A stretch of 64,000 bases of DNA from PALSA-612 sp035652235. GTDB taxonomy: Bacteria; Actinomycetota; Thermoleophilia; Gaiellales; Gaiellaceae. Position 1 is the first letter of the stretch; every line of letters begins with the position of its first letter. The notes below the pieces were generated by a model. That model did no database searches and was not told the DNA's origin. It worked only from the letters and a program-made list of their open reading frames with translations. A program made the position numbers and the translations under genes. Below, in pieces: positions 1 through 7,608 of this stretch. The stretch spans positions 124,001 through 188,000 of the forward strand of contig DASREE010000017.1 of the NCBI GenBank assembly GCA_035652235.1, in the 5' to 3' direction.

Positions 1-459
1 GGCCTGCAGCTCGGCCAGCACGCGCTCGGGCGGGAGCTCGGGCGCGGGGCGGGGCTCGTCCGGCGCCTGGAGGTCGATCGACCGTCCCGGGCTCGTCCGG
101 TGCACGACCGCCGTGGCGATCTCGTCGCCCTCCATGCGCACGGGCGCCAGGTCGCAGTGTCCGAGGCAGGCCACCTCGACGGCGCCGGGCGTGCGGGCGA
201 CGAGGTCGCGGGCGCCGAGGCAGTCGCAGACGGGGCCGGTGCAGACGCGCGGCACGTCCGGCTCGAGCCGCAGGTACGAGTAGAAGGAGACGACCTCCGC
301 CACCTCGCCGCGACGGATACCCATATGGTCGGCGAGCGCGTCCGAGCGGTCGGGCGTCACCGCTCCCAGCTCCCGGCGGATGCGGCCGAGGTTGTCGAGC
401 AGGCGCGTCCGCTCTCGCGGCAGCCGCTCGAGCAGCTCGCCGAGCGGGTCGGAGCTCAC
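1..459 (-). CDS. nuoE: NuoE-like [2Fe-2S] subunit, 3' end cut by the window edge
   Basis: Thioredoxin-like [2Fe-2S] subunit of an NADH-dehydrogenase or NAD-linked formate dehydrogenase/hydrogenase module; it passes electrons between a NuoF-type flavoprotein and the rest of the complex. The minus strand is open from a GTG at 459 to base 1 (153 codons) with no stop, so the C-terminus lies outside. Visible family marks are GEVAEVVSFYSYL, the first cysteine pair in VCTGPVCDCLG and the second in VACLGHCDLAP (C-x4-C and C-x3-C). No strong Shine-Dalgarno precedes the GTG, so the start is tentative. A nuoF-like gene would be expected just past the left edge. It is divergent from the malic enzyme. Whether it serves Complex I or the formate dehydrogenase at 22 kb cannot be told from here. 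Confidence 0.8.
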   Translation of the reverse strand, partial: MSSDPLGELLERLPRERTRLLDNLGRIRRELGAVTPDRSDALADHMGIRRGEVAEVVSFYSYLRLEPDVPRVCTGPVCDCLGARDLVARTPGAVEVACLGHCDLAPVRMEGDEIATAVVHRTSPGRSIDLQAPDEPRPAPELPPERVLAELQA

Positions 460-595
460 GTCCGGGATGGCGTCGCGCAGGCCACCGGGCCCGAGGATAG
501 TCGCCGTCACGGCGGCGGCGCTGCGGGCAGGTACGGTGTCGGTGTGCGGGACGGTGCGGATGCCCGGCAGAGCCGGCCACGGTTGGATGGGATCC

Positions 596-2023
596 GTGAC
601 GGCTGAGCATCCGTCGGCCTCCTTCAGCGCGACGCTGCGCGTCCACCTCGACGACACCCCCGGCTCGTTCGCCCGGCTCGCCGCTGCGATCGGCGAGGCC
701 GGCGGCTCGCTCGACGCCATCGACCTCGTCCGGGTGGAGAAGGGGAAGAAGGTGCGCGACGTCACCGTCCTCGCCACCGACGCGGGCCACATCGAGCGGA
801 TCGTGGCGGCCGCCCGGGCGGTCGACGGCGTCGAGGTCGAGCACGTCTCCGACCGCACGTTCCTGCTCCACCTCGGCGGCAAGCTCGAGGTGCAGCCAAA
901 GCTGCCGCTGAAGACGCGCGACGACCTGTCGATGGCGTACACGCCGGGTGTCGCCCGCGTCTGCCGGGCCATCGCCGACGACCCGAGCGCGGTCTGGAAC
1001 CTGACCGTCAAGCACAACGCCGTCGCCGTCGTCACGGACGGGACGGCGGTGCTCGGGCTCGGCGACATCGGCCCGGAGGCGGCCCTGCCGGTGATGGAGG
1101 GGAAGGCGATCCTGTTCAAGGAGTTCGCCGGCGTCGACGCCTGGCCGATCTGCCTCGCCACCAAGGACCCGGACGAGATCGTCCGCACGGTGACCGCGAT
1201 CGCGCCCGTCTTCGGCGGTGTCAACCTGGAGGACATCTCCGCCCCGCGCTGCTTCGGCGTGGAGAGCCGGCTGCGCCAGTCGCTCGACATCCCGGTCTTC
1301 CACGACGACCAGCACGGCACGGCCATCGTCGTCCTCGCCGCCCTCATCAACGCGCTCGAGGTCGTCGGCAAGCGGATGCAGGACGTCCGCGTCGTCGTGA
1401 CCGGCGTCGGCGCCGCCGGCTTCGCGACCACGAAGATGCTGCTCGCGGCGGGCGTTCCCGACGTCGTCGGCTGCGACCGCCACGGCGCGCTGTTCGCGGG
1501 CCGCGACCACCTGGACGGCTTCAAGGCCGACTACGCGGCGATCACGAACCCGCGGCGCTTCGCCGGCACGGCGGACGAGGCGCTCGCCGGCGCGGACGTC
1601 TTCGTCGGGCTGTCCGGCCCGGGGGCGATCACGGTCGACGGCGTCCGCTCGATGGCGAAGGACGCGATCGTGTTCGCGATGGCGAACCCGACGCCGGAGG
1701 TCGCGCCGGAGGAGATCGAGGGCCTGGCCGCGGTCGTCGGTACCGGGCGCTCCGACTACCCGAACCAGATCAACAACGTGCTCGCCTTCCCGGGGGTGTT
1801 CCGCGGCGCGCTCGACGTCCGCGCCTCCGACATCAACGAGGAGATGAAGCTCGCGGCCGCGCAGGCGATCGCGGGGGTGGTGCGAGGCGACGAGCTGTCG
1901 CCCGACTACGTCATCCCGAGCGTGTTCGACCGCAGCGTCGCGCCGTCGGTCGCCGCGGCCGTCGCCGAGGCAGCGCACGCCACGGGCGTCGCCCGGCGGC
2001 GAGCTCCCGCCGTCGGCCAGTAG
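596..2023 (+). CDS. NAD(P)-dependent malic enzyme with N-terminal ACT domain
   Basis: Oxidative decarboxylation of malate to pyruvate, linking the TCA cycle to pyruvate. Residues about 10-85 form an ACT domain (HLDDTPGSFARLAAAIGEAG), a likely allosteric amino-acid-binding module. The catalytic part follows with the malic-enzyme motifs SMAYTPGVARVC, VVTDGTAVLGLGDIG, FHDDQHGTAIVV, the NAD-binding VVVTGVGAAGFATTKML, FAMANPTPEV and SDYPNQINNVLAFPG. At 475 residues it matches the short bacterial form with an ACT fusion. The start is either ATG 587 or GTG 596; GTG 596 is preferred because a GGATGG purine run lies just before it. It diverges from the NuoE-like gene with about 130 bp between. Confidence 0.9.
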   Translation: MTAEHPSASFSATLRVHLDDTPGSFARLAAAIGEAGGSLDAIDLVRVEKGKKVRDVTVLATDAGHIERIVAAARAVDGVEVEHVSDRTFLLHLGGKLEVQPKLPLKTRDDLSMAYTPGVARVCRAIADDPSAVWNLTVKHNAVAVVTDGTAVLGLGDIGPEAALPVMEGKAILFKEFAGVDAWPICLATKDPDEIVRTVTAIAPVFGGVNLEDISAPRCFGVESRLRQSLDIPVFHDDQHGTAIVVLAALINALEVVGKRMQDVRVVVTGVGAAGFATTKMLLAAGVPDVVGCDRHGALFAGRDHLDGFKADYAAITNPRRFAGTADEALAGADVFVGLSGPGAITVDGVRSMAKDAIVFAMANPTPEVAPEEIEGLAAVVGTGRSDYPNQINNVLAFPGVFRGALDVRASDINEEMKLAAAQAIAGVVRGDELSPDYVIPSVFDRSVAPSVAAAVAEAAHATGVARRRAPAVGQ

Positions 2024-2089
2024 TTGCCCGCAGGCCCAATCGGTGGGGGTGCCGATGGCTCTCCCGTGCGCCCGGTCCACGATGCGCAC

Positions 2090-2533
2090 ATGACGACCAA
2101 GGCTTCCGAGCGGGCGGCCTTCGACACCGCGACCGTCGCCGACGCCATGCATCCGGGCGTCATCACCTGCCCGCGCCAGGCGACGCTGGCGACGGTCGCA
2201 CGGATGATGGCCGCCTACCGCGTCCACTGCGTCGTCGTCTTCGACGAGGAGCGCGACGCCGACGACGCCGACGCGCTCTGGGGCGTGATCTCGGACCTCG
2301 ATCTCGCAGGCGCGCTCGCCGAGGGAGACGCGGACGAGCAGCCGGCGGGGAGCATGGCGGCGGGCGCGGTCGTGACCGTGGCGGCGACCGAGTCGCTGCG
2401 CCGCGCGGCGCAGCTGATGGTCGAGCACGCTACGGCCCACCTGGTCGTCGTCGACCCGGCCTCGGCGCTGCCCGTCGGCGTCGTCTCGACGCTCGACCTG
2501 GCGCGTGTGCTCGCAGGGGGAACGCCGCGGTGA
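2090..2533 (+). CDS. Tandem CBS-domain protein
   Basis: A 147-residue protein built of two CBS modules (VADAMHPGVITCPRQATLATVARMM then AAGAVVTVAATESLRRAAQLM), each ending in the usual hydrophobic strand plus a short helix (WGVISDLDL, VGVVSTLDL). Such pairs bind adenine nucleotides and act as energy or redox sensors, but no partner domain is present, so its target is unknown. The ATG at 2090 is the start nearest the first CBS motif. Its stop overlaps the next gene's start (TGATG), pointing to one transcript with the two genes that follow. Confidence 0.75.
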   Translation: MTTKASERAAFDTATVADAMHPGVITCPRQATLATVARMMAAYRVHCVVVFDEERDADDADALWGVISDLDLAGALAEGDADEQPAGSMAAGAVVTVAATESLRRAAQLMVEHATAHLVVVDPASALPVGVVSTLDLARVLAGGTPR

Positions 2534-2982
2534 TGCGGATTTCTCCGCGGGCAGCATCCGGGCGCACACGGATGCGCCGCGCCTCGGCGGCCGCAGAGCT
2601 TTTCCCGGTGGACCGCCTCCACGTCGAGCGGATGCTCTGGCGTCGCCGCAAGGTGCCGCACCACTACTCCGGATCGCTGAGCGCCGGGGACGCGTCGCTC
2701 CGGCTCGACGGCCAGGATCCGGCGACCGGCATCGCCGTCTCCCTCTCGGTCCCCTACGCCGAGATCGAGCGCGTGCGCATGCCGACCGGGCCCGCCGAGC
2801 ACGTGGCCGGCGAGCGTGGCGTCGTCATCGAGCTCGTCGACGCGGAGGCGATCTGTCTGGCCGAGGTGGGCGCAGCCCCCTCCCGGGCCCGCTGGCTCGC
2901 CGCCCAGCTCGCGAAGCTGTGCGGCGGCGGGCCGGCGACGCCGCGACACGTGAAGGGATCGAGAAGGGAGCCCAGGCGGTGA
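2533..2982 (+). CDS. Conserved-looking hypothetical protein
   Basis: A 149-residue protein of unrecognised family. The first 35 residues are Arg/Ala-rich and may not be translated: internal ATGs exist, for example before LWRRRKVPHHYSG. The core from about residue 45 reads as an antiparallel beta-domain (YSGSLSAGDASLRLDG, IAVSLSVPYAEIERVRM, GVVIELVDAEAICL) followed by an amphipathic helix, reminiscent of PH-like folds; that is a shape impression, not a homology call. It is sandwiched between two CBS-domain genes with overlaps at both ends, so co-translation with them is likely. Confidence 0.55.
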   Translation: MRISPRAASGRTRMRRASAAAELFPVDRLHVERMLWRRRKVPHHYSGSLSAGDASLRLDGQDPATGIAVSLSVPYAEIERVRMPTGPAEHVAGERGVVIELVDAEAICLAEVGAAPSRARWLAAQLAKLCGGGPATPRHVKGSRREPRR

Positions 2983-3650
2983 AGGTCGAAGACGTGATGA
3001 CGGAGAACGTGCGGACGGTGACGACGGACACCCCTCTGAAGGAGGTCGCCGAGATCCTGGCCGAGCAGCGGATCTCCGGCCTGCCGGTCGTCGAGGCCGG
3101 CCGGGTCGTCGGCGTCGTCTCCGAGGCGGACATCCTCGCGAAGGAGCGCGGGGAGGTGCCGCGTCGAGGCGGCCTGCTCGGGCTGCTGCTCGAGGACGGC
3201 CTGGAGGCCCGGGCCAAGCTGGACGCGGAGACGGCCGGCGAGGCGATGACGTCGCCCGCGATCACCATCCGGCGCGGCCGCTCGCTGGTCGAGGCCGCCG
3301 CGAAGATGATCGACGCGCAGGTGAACCGGCTCCCGGTCGTGGACGACAACGACGAGCTGGTCGGGATCGTTACGCGCGCCGACCTCGTTCGCGCCTTCGT
3401 GCGCTCCGATGCCGACATCGCGCGCGAGATCCGCGAGGACGTCATCCTGCACACGCTCTGGATCGTCCCCGACGAGCTGACGATCACGGTCGACAACGGG
3501 GCCGTCACACTCGGCGGCGAGGTGGAGACGAAGTCCGACGCGGAGCTGCTGCCGGAGTTCGTGCGCCGTGTCCCGGGCGTGATCTCGGTCGACTCGCGGC
3601 TGACCTGGCGGGTGGAGGAGAACCGCCCGTCGCGCCGGCGGAAGGCATAG
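2979..3650 (+). CDS. CBS-pair protein with C-terminal BON domain
   Basis: A 223-residue protein. Two CBS motifs (KVEDVMTENVRTVTTDTPL and GEAMTSPAITIRRGRSLVEA) are followed by a BON domain at about 150-215 (IREDVILHTLWIVPDELTITV, GAVTLGGEV, VRRVPGVISVDSRL). CBS pairs bind AMP/ATP; BON domains bind membranes or other ligands. The architecture is common in actinobacteria as an apparent stress or energy sensor. The GTG start at 2979 overlaps the previous stop (GTGA) and has a good AGAAGGGAG Shine-Dalgarno about 8 bases upstream. It ends 13 bases before the convergent redox operon. Confidence 0.85.
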   Translation: MKVEDVMTENVRTVTTDTPLKEVAEILAEQRISGLPVVEAGRVVGVVSEADILAKERGEVPRRGGLLGLLLEDGLEARAKLDAETAGEAMTSPAITIRRGRSLVEAAAKMIDAQVNRLPVVDDNDELVGIVTRADLVRAFVRSDADIAREIREDVILHTLWIVPDELTITVDNGAVTLGGEVETKSDAELLPEFVRRVPGVISVDSRLTWRVEENRPSRRRKA

Positions 3651-3663
3651 AGCGAGCCAGGCG

Positions 3664-3969
3664 TCAGTCGTCTGCTTCGCGGGGCTCCCGCCGGTGAGAG
3701 TGCCGGTCGCCCGCGTGCGCGGGGGACGGGGTGGTGCGGGTGCCGCCCGCGCCGGCGCTCGCCGCCGGCACGGGCGGGGAGGCCCCGGTTCGGGACGGCG
3801 CAGCCGGGTGCAGCCGGCCGACCGGCTCGAGCCGGCCGACCGGCTCGTCGCGGCCGGTGGCGACGCCGAGGAGGACGAGGTTGACCGCCGCCGCGGCCGC
3901 GGCCGCCAGGGCGAGCAGCGCTGCGGCTCGGAGTGCCCCGCGGGGCAGCGCCCGCCGGCTCGGTCTCAT
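3664..3969 (-). CDS. Small membrane-anchored protein, unknown function
   Basis: A 101-residue last gene of the minus-strand redox operon. It has a positively charged N-terminus, then one hydrophobic Ala/Leu segment (about residues 12-34, ALLALAAAAAAAVNLVLLG), then a low-complexity Pro/Gly/Arg/His tail, presumably extracytoplasmic. It contains the duplicated unit EPVGRL, encoded by a perfect 18-nt tandem repeat. The ATG at 3969 overlaps the stop of the ferredoxin reductase gene (ATGA). No family is recognised; the tail has no cofactor motif. Confidence 0.5.
   Translation of the reverse strand: MRPSRRALPRGALRAAALLALAAAAAAAVNLVLLGVATGRDEPVGRLEPVGRLHPAAPSRTGASPPVPAASAGAGGTRTTPSPAHAGDRHSHRREPREADD
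3812..3847. repeat. 18-bp perfect tandem duplication
   Basis: The unit AGCCGGCCGACCGGCTCG occurs twice back to back inside the small membrane protein gene. It duplicates six residues (EPVGRL on the minus strand) and keeps the frame, so it looks like replication slippage. Confidence 0.85.
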
Positions 3970-5108
3970 GCGGCCGCCAGCTCCCGTCTCAGCCGCGCGG
4001 CCTCCCGCGGCCGGTTGGCGACGAGCGCCGCGACCAGCCGGCCGTCGGCGTCGAGGTAGCGGGCGCCGAACGAGTCGGGCGTGCCGTCGAGCTCGACCTG
4101 CGTCCACCCCTCGGCGTGCCCGACGTGCTGGAGCCGCAGGCCGAGCTGGTCGGACCAGAAGAAGGGAGGCTCGTCGGAGGGTTGGGAGCGGCCGAGGATC
4201 GCGCGCGCGACGGCCTCCCCCTGTGCGGCGGCGCTCGTCCAGTGCTCGACGCGCACCCGCCTTCCCAGGCTCGGACGGAAGGTCGCCGCCGCATCGCCGC
4301 AGGCGTAGATGCCGGCGAGCGCCGTGCGGCCGCAGGCGTCGGTGGGCACCCCGCCCGAGCCAGCCGGGGATCCCTGCGGCGCGACCGGCTCGGCGCCGAT
4401 CCCGAGCACGGCGACGTCGCAGGCGACCTCGGTGCCGTCCGCGAGCAGCACGCCGCGCAGGCGGCCCTCGGGGCCGCGCCGGAACCCGGCAAGCCCGGCG
4501 CCGAGGCGCAGGTCGATGCCGCGCGCCCGGTAGCGCGCTGCGAGCAGCGCTCCCACCTCGCGCCCGAGCACGCGCTCGAGCGGCGCGGCCGCAGCCTCGA
4601 CCACCGTCACCGCCACGCCGAGCGCCTGGGCCGACGTCGCCACCTCGCCGCCGACGAAGCCTGCGCCGACGACGGCGAGCCGGCGAGTCGCCCCCAGCTC
4701 GTCCCGCAGCGCGCTCGCGTCTGCGAGCGTGCGCAGGAGGTGCACGCCGGCCGGAAGCCCGGGCAGGGTGCGGGCGCGGGCTCCGGTCGCCAGCACGAGG
4801 CTGTCCCAGGGGAGCGTGCGGCCGCCGGCCGTCGTAGCCGTGCGGGCGCGGGCGTCGATCGTCGTCACCCGCGTGCCGAGGAGGAGCTCGATGCCGTGCT
4901 CCTGCCAGTGCCCGTCCGGCCGGAGGGCGAGATCGGCGGGCTGCTTCGCTCCGGCCAGGAGCTCCTTCGAGAGCGCCGGTCGCTCGTAGGGCGGGTGCGG
5001 CTCCTCACCGGCGAGCAGCACCCGGCCGTCGTAGCCCTCGGCGCGCAGCGTCTCGGCGCAGCGGGTTCCGGCGAGGCCTGCGCCGACGATCAGCACCGTG
5101 CCGGTCAT
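3966..5108 (-). CDS. FAD/NAD(P)-dependent ferredoxin reductase
   Basis: A 380-residue pyridine-nucleotide disulfide-oxidoreductase-fold reductase of the ferredoxin/putidaredoxin-reductase type. It has an N-terminal FAD Rossmann motif (VLIVGAGLAGTRCAETLR), PPYERPALSKELL, the ATGARART strand, a second NAD motif (RLAVVGAGFVGGEVATSA), and the late FAD motif GIYACGDAAA followed by the reductase-specific VEHWTSAAAQGEAVARAI. It likely moves electrons between NAD(P)H and the small ferredoxin encoded immediately upstream, whose stop overlaps this ATG (ATGA). The context places it in a transmembrane electron-transfer operon with a ferric-reductase-like protein and ApbE. Confidence 0.88.
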   Translation of the reverse strand: MTGTVLIVGAGLAGTRCAETLRAEGYDGRVLLAGEEPHPPYERPALSKELLAGAKQPADLALRPDGHWQEHGIELLLGTRVTTIDARARTATTAGGRTLPWDSLVLATGARARTLPGLPAGVHLLRTLADASALRDELGATRRLAVVGAGFVGGEVATSAQALGVAVTVVEAAAAPLERVLGREVGALLAARYRARGIDLRLGAGLAGFRRGPEGRLRGVLLADGTEVACDVAVLGIGAEPVAPQGSPAGSGGVPTDACGRTALAGIYACGDAAATFRPSLGRRVRVEHWTSAAAQGEAVARAILGRSQPSDEPPFFWSDQLGLRLQHVGHAEGWTQVELDGTPDSFGARYLDADGRLVAALVANRPREAARLRRELAAA

Positions 5109-5311
5109 GCTGCATCCTGCCGGATGGCGCTGACCACGATCGCGCCCATCGGGCACGCGTCGGCGGCGGCGAGCACGCGCGGGTCGGAGCTCGTCGCAAC
5201 AGCCACGGCGGTGCCGTTCTCGAGGCGGAAGGCGTCTGAGGCCTCGTCGACGCAGGCGCCGAAGCCGGAGCAGAGGGAGCGGTCGATCTCGATGCGGTAG
5301 AGCGGGGTCAT
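5105..5311 (-). CDS. Small ferredoxin, probably [3Fe-4S]
   Basis: A 68-residue ferredoxin. Three cluster cysteines are visible: LCSGFGAC (C-x5-C, with Gly where a fourth cysteine would sit) and ACPMGAI near the C-terminus. This pattern is that of the [3Fe-4S] ferredoxins that serve P450s and other oxidases in actinobacteria. It overlaps both neighbours by ATGA junctions, the ferric-reductase-like gene upstream and the ferredoxin reductase downstream, so it is the likely redox partner of both. Confidence 0.85.
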   Translation of the reverse strand: MTPLYRIEIDRSLCSGFGACVDEASDAFRLENGTAVAVATSSDPRVLAAADACPMGAIVVSAIRQDAA

Positions 5312-5856
5312 GCTGGCCTCCTTCGTTCGAGGGTGGGTGGCGCGAGCGCGCGCCAGGCGGCGGCGGCGACGACGGATCCGAGGGCCGCCAGGTAGAGGGA
5401 GAACGCCCAGGGCCTGCTCGTGTCGGTGCCGGCGGCGAGTCCGTGCACCGTCGCGGCCGCGAAGATCGCGTACGCCGCCCAGTGCAGCCGCCGCCAGCTG
5501 CGGACGCCGATCCGTGTGCGCAGCGAGAAGGAGGCGTACACGGCGAGCATGAGCTCCGCGGCGATGACGCCGGCGGCGACGGCGGCCGGCCGGTAGCCGG
5601 CGGCGCCCGGCAGCACGAGCGCGAGCGGGGTCAGGCGCACGGTGCTGTCGAGCAGGAGCGCGGCCCCGTGCACCGCGACTGCGGCGAGGCCGAGCAGGGC
5701 GAGGAAGCGGTGCGTGTCGGTGACCGCGGCCGGACGCAGGGAGCGAAACGGCCGCGACTTGAGCACAAGCCCGGCGAGCACGGACGCGGTGAGGAGCGTA
5801 TAGGCGGTGAGGCCGGACGCACGGGCGATGAGCCAGAAGGTCGGGTCCGCCTTCAC
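5308..5856 (-). CDS. Ferric-reductase-like transmembrane protein
   Basis: A 182-residue integral membrane protein with about five hydrophobic helices and paired histidines (DTHRFLALLGLAAVAVHG, LHWAAYAIFAAATVHG) typical of the diheme cytochrome-b core of the ferric-reductase/YedZ superfamily. No FAD or NAD domain is attached, so electrons must come from separate proteins, plausibly the ferredoxin and reductase downstream. The GTG at 5856 overlaps the ApbE stop (GTGA). Expected role: carrying electrons across the membrane to an extracytoplasmic flavin or metal acceptor. Confidence 0.8.
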   Translation of the reverse strand: MKADPTFWLIARASGLTAYTLLTASVLAGLVLKSRPFRSLRPAAVTDTHRFLALLGLAAVAVHGAALLLDSTVRLTPLALVLPGAAGYRPAAVAAGVIAAELMLAVYASFSLRTRIGVRSWRRLHWAAYAIFAAATVHGLAAGTDTSRPWAFSLYLAALGSVVAAAAWRALAPPTLERRRPA

Positions 5857-6719
5857 TGCAGCCCCCCGGCGGTCAGCACGCGGCCGTCGGCGGTGACGAG
5901 CAGGCAGGCAGCCCCGAGCTCGTCGGCCTCCGTGAGCGCTCGCTCCTCGCCGGCGAGGAAGAGCGCCTTGGCGAGCACCTCCGCCTCGACGGCGCAGCCC
6001 GCCACCACCGTCACCTGCACGAGGTCGCTCTCCGCCGGCCAGCCCGTGCGGGGGTCGATCAGGTGGTGCTGCTCGCCGCCGCCCCGGGTCGTCCAGCGGC
6101 GCCGGTCGGTGCCCGAGGTGGCGATCGCGCCGCGCGTCAGCTCGAGCGTCAGCGTGCCTTGCGGGGTCTCGACGCCGACCGGCCAGGGGCCGCCGCGGAC
6201 GGCGAGGTCGCCGCCCGCGTTGACCAGGCAGGGGCCCGCGGCGGCGAGCAGCTCGCAGGCCCGGTCGACGGCGTAACCCTTGCCGATCCCGCCGAGGTCG
6301 AGGCGGACGCCCTCGCCGAGCTCGATCTCGCCTGTGCGCGCGTCGACGCACACGCGCCCGCCGCACGCCGCCGGCGCCCGCGCGGCCGTAGAGGCGCCGT
6401 TCGCGAGGAGCTCGAAGGAGCGATCGTAGCCCGCGGCGACGAGCGCGTCGTGCACCGTCGGGTCGAAGCGACCGCCGGTGCGCGCGCGGGCGGCGAGCGC
6501 GAGCTGCGTCACCCGGACGAGGTCGCGCCCGGCGCGGAGCGCGCCGAAGCGGTTGAGCGCCGAGAGCTCGGAGTCCGGCCGGAAGCGGGAGAGGGCCGCC
6601 TCCAGGCGCTCGAGCTCCGCGCGCGCCCGGGCGAGGGCGCGGTCGCTCTCGGCGCTCGGGAAGGCGTCGAGGAGGAGCTCGACGTCGGTTCCCATCGCCC
6701 GGAACGCGACTCGCTCCAT
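5853..6719 (-). CDS. apbE: FAD:protein FMN transferase (ApbE)
   Basis: A 288-residue ApbE-family enzyme, which attaches FMN covalently to Ser/Thr of target proteins, usually on the outer face of the membrane. Motifs: the N-terminal FRAMGTDVELLL, ALSRFRPDSELSALNR, GGRFDPTV, LDLGGIGKGYAVDRA, VNAGGDLAVRG, IATSGTDRR and HHLIDPRTGWPA (metal and FAD site). No signal peptide or lipobox is evident, unlike many ApbE proteins, so a cytoplasmic location is possible. Its ATG abuts the upstream stop. No FMN_bind-domain target is recognisable in the operon. Confidence 0.92.
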   Translation of the reverse strand: MERVAFRAMGTDVELLLDAFPSAESDRALARARAELERLEAALSRFRPDSELSALNRFGALRAGRDLVRVTQLALAARARTGGRFDPTVHDALVAAGYDRSFELLANGASTAARAPAACGGRVCVDARTGEIELGEGVRLDLGGIGKGYAVDRACELLAAAGPCLVNAGGDLAVRGGPWPVGVETPQGTLTLELTRGAIATSGTDRRRWTTRGGGEQHHLIDPRTGWPAESDLVQVTVVAGCAVEAEVLAKALFLAGEERALTEADELGAACLLVTADGRVLTAGGLQ

Positions 6720-7082
6720 CTACGACGACCTCGTGATCGTGAGCGGGGGCAGCGTGACGATGCGAACGCTCGGGCTCGCCGCCGGGGCGAGAGCCGCGGC
6801 CGCCGCCGCCGCCCGGGCGGCGGCGGCGCGGGAGCGCTGCCTGGCGAGCGCCCGCCGGTAGGCGGCGTAGCGCCGGCGGTAGTCCGCGTAGCGGCGGGCG
6901 ACGACGCGGCGGACGAGTCGTGCCTCGTACCGCAGGCGCTGCTCGCGCCGGGCGAGCGCCGCGAGCCTCGGGTCGGCCGCCTTCGCCGGGCTCCACGGCT
7001 GGGCGGCGACGACCGCCCAGAGGACGAAGAAGGCGAGAAGCGAGGCGGCGAGCGCGCACAGCCGGCCGGCGTGGCTAGTCAT
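6720..7082 (-). CDS. Membrane-anchored Arg/Ala-rich small protein
   Basis: A 120-residue protein, unrecognised. One transmembrane segment (about residues 8-27, CALAASLLAFFVLWAVVAAQ) is followed by a long basic helix with a Tyr/Arg periodicity (RRYADYRRRYAAYRRALARQ) and a Val/Pro/Thr-rich C-terminus. The basic helix looks like a coiled coil or a membrane- or protein-binding arm. It overlaps the stop of the gene before it and ends one base before ApbE, so it is translationally coupled to ApbE. It could be a scaffold or redox-partner anchor, but no cofactor motif is seen. Confidence 0.55.
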   Translation of the reverse strand: MTSHAGRLCALAASLLAFFVLWAVVAAQPWSPAKAADPRLAALARREQRLRYEARLVRRVVARRYADYRRRYAAYRRALARQRSRAAAARAAAAAAALAPAASPSVRIVTLPPLTITRSS

Positions 7083-7449
7083 CGGCGCCCTCTCCGCGCT
7101 CGCGCTCGCCACCGTCCTCGTGCTCGCTCGAGCGGCGCGCGTGGACGACGATCGGCGCCGGACGGACGTAGACGACGCGCTGCGTCCGTGCGGACGGCGT
7201 CGCCGGTGAGCGCACGGCCGGGACGGCGCTCGCCGGCGGCAGCTTCGGCACCGGCGGCGGCGTCTTGCGCAGCTCCGCTCGGAGCGACGCCTCGAAGCGG
7301 TCGAGCTCGGCCGTTCGCTGTGCGACAGCGGCGCTCGACGCGCCGGCGCGCGCCTGCCCGAGCCGGATCGTCTCCGTGAGCGCAACCGTGCCGGCGATCG
7401 CGGCGAGCGCGAGCGAGAGGGCGACGACGGCGACGTGCGTGCGGGGCAT
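7075..7449 (-). CDS. Membrane-anchored small protein, first gene of the ApbE operon
   Basis: A 124-residue protein, unrecognised. An N-terminal transmembrane helix (VAVVALSLALAAIAGTVAL) is followed by a charged helix, a Pro-rich linker (KTPPPVPKLPPAS) and an acidic/basic tail. The ATG at 7449 is chosen for its GAGGAGGAG Shine-Dalgarno. It starts the seven-gene minus-strand operon. It has no Dxx(S/T)GA(S/T) flavinylation consensus, so it does not look like the missing FMN acceptor. Confidence 0.55.
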   Translation of the reverse strand: MPRTHVAVVALSLALAAIAGTVALTETIRLGQARAGASSAAVAQRTAELDRFEASLRAELRKTPPPVPKLPPASAVPAVRSPATPSARTQRVVYVRPAPIVVHARRSSEHEDGGERERGEGADD

Positions 7450-7608
7450 CTGCTCCTCCTCGGGACGTGGCGAGGTCACGGTAGGGGCGGCCGGGTTAAG
7501 GCCGGGCGAGGCGACGGTTAGGGTTCGCCGCCACCGCGTGCGGCAGGTCGAGCCGGGTGGCCGAGCCGGCCGTCGCCGATCGCGAACCGCGCGCGTCTGC
7601 AGACGGGG

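Noticed and set aside
100..606. 168-codon plus-strand frame at the left edge
   Set aside because: Antisense to the NuoE-like gene, whose cysteine motifs are clear on the minus strand.
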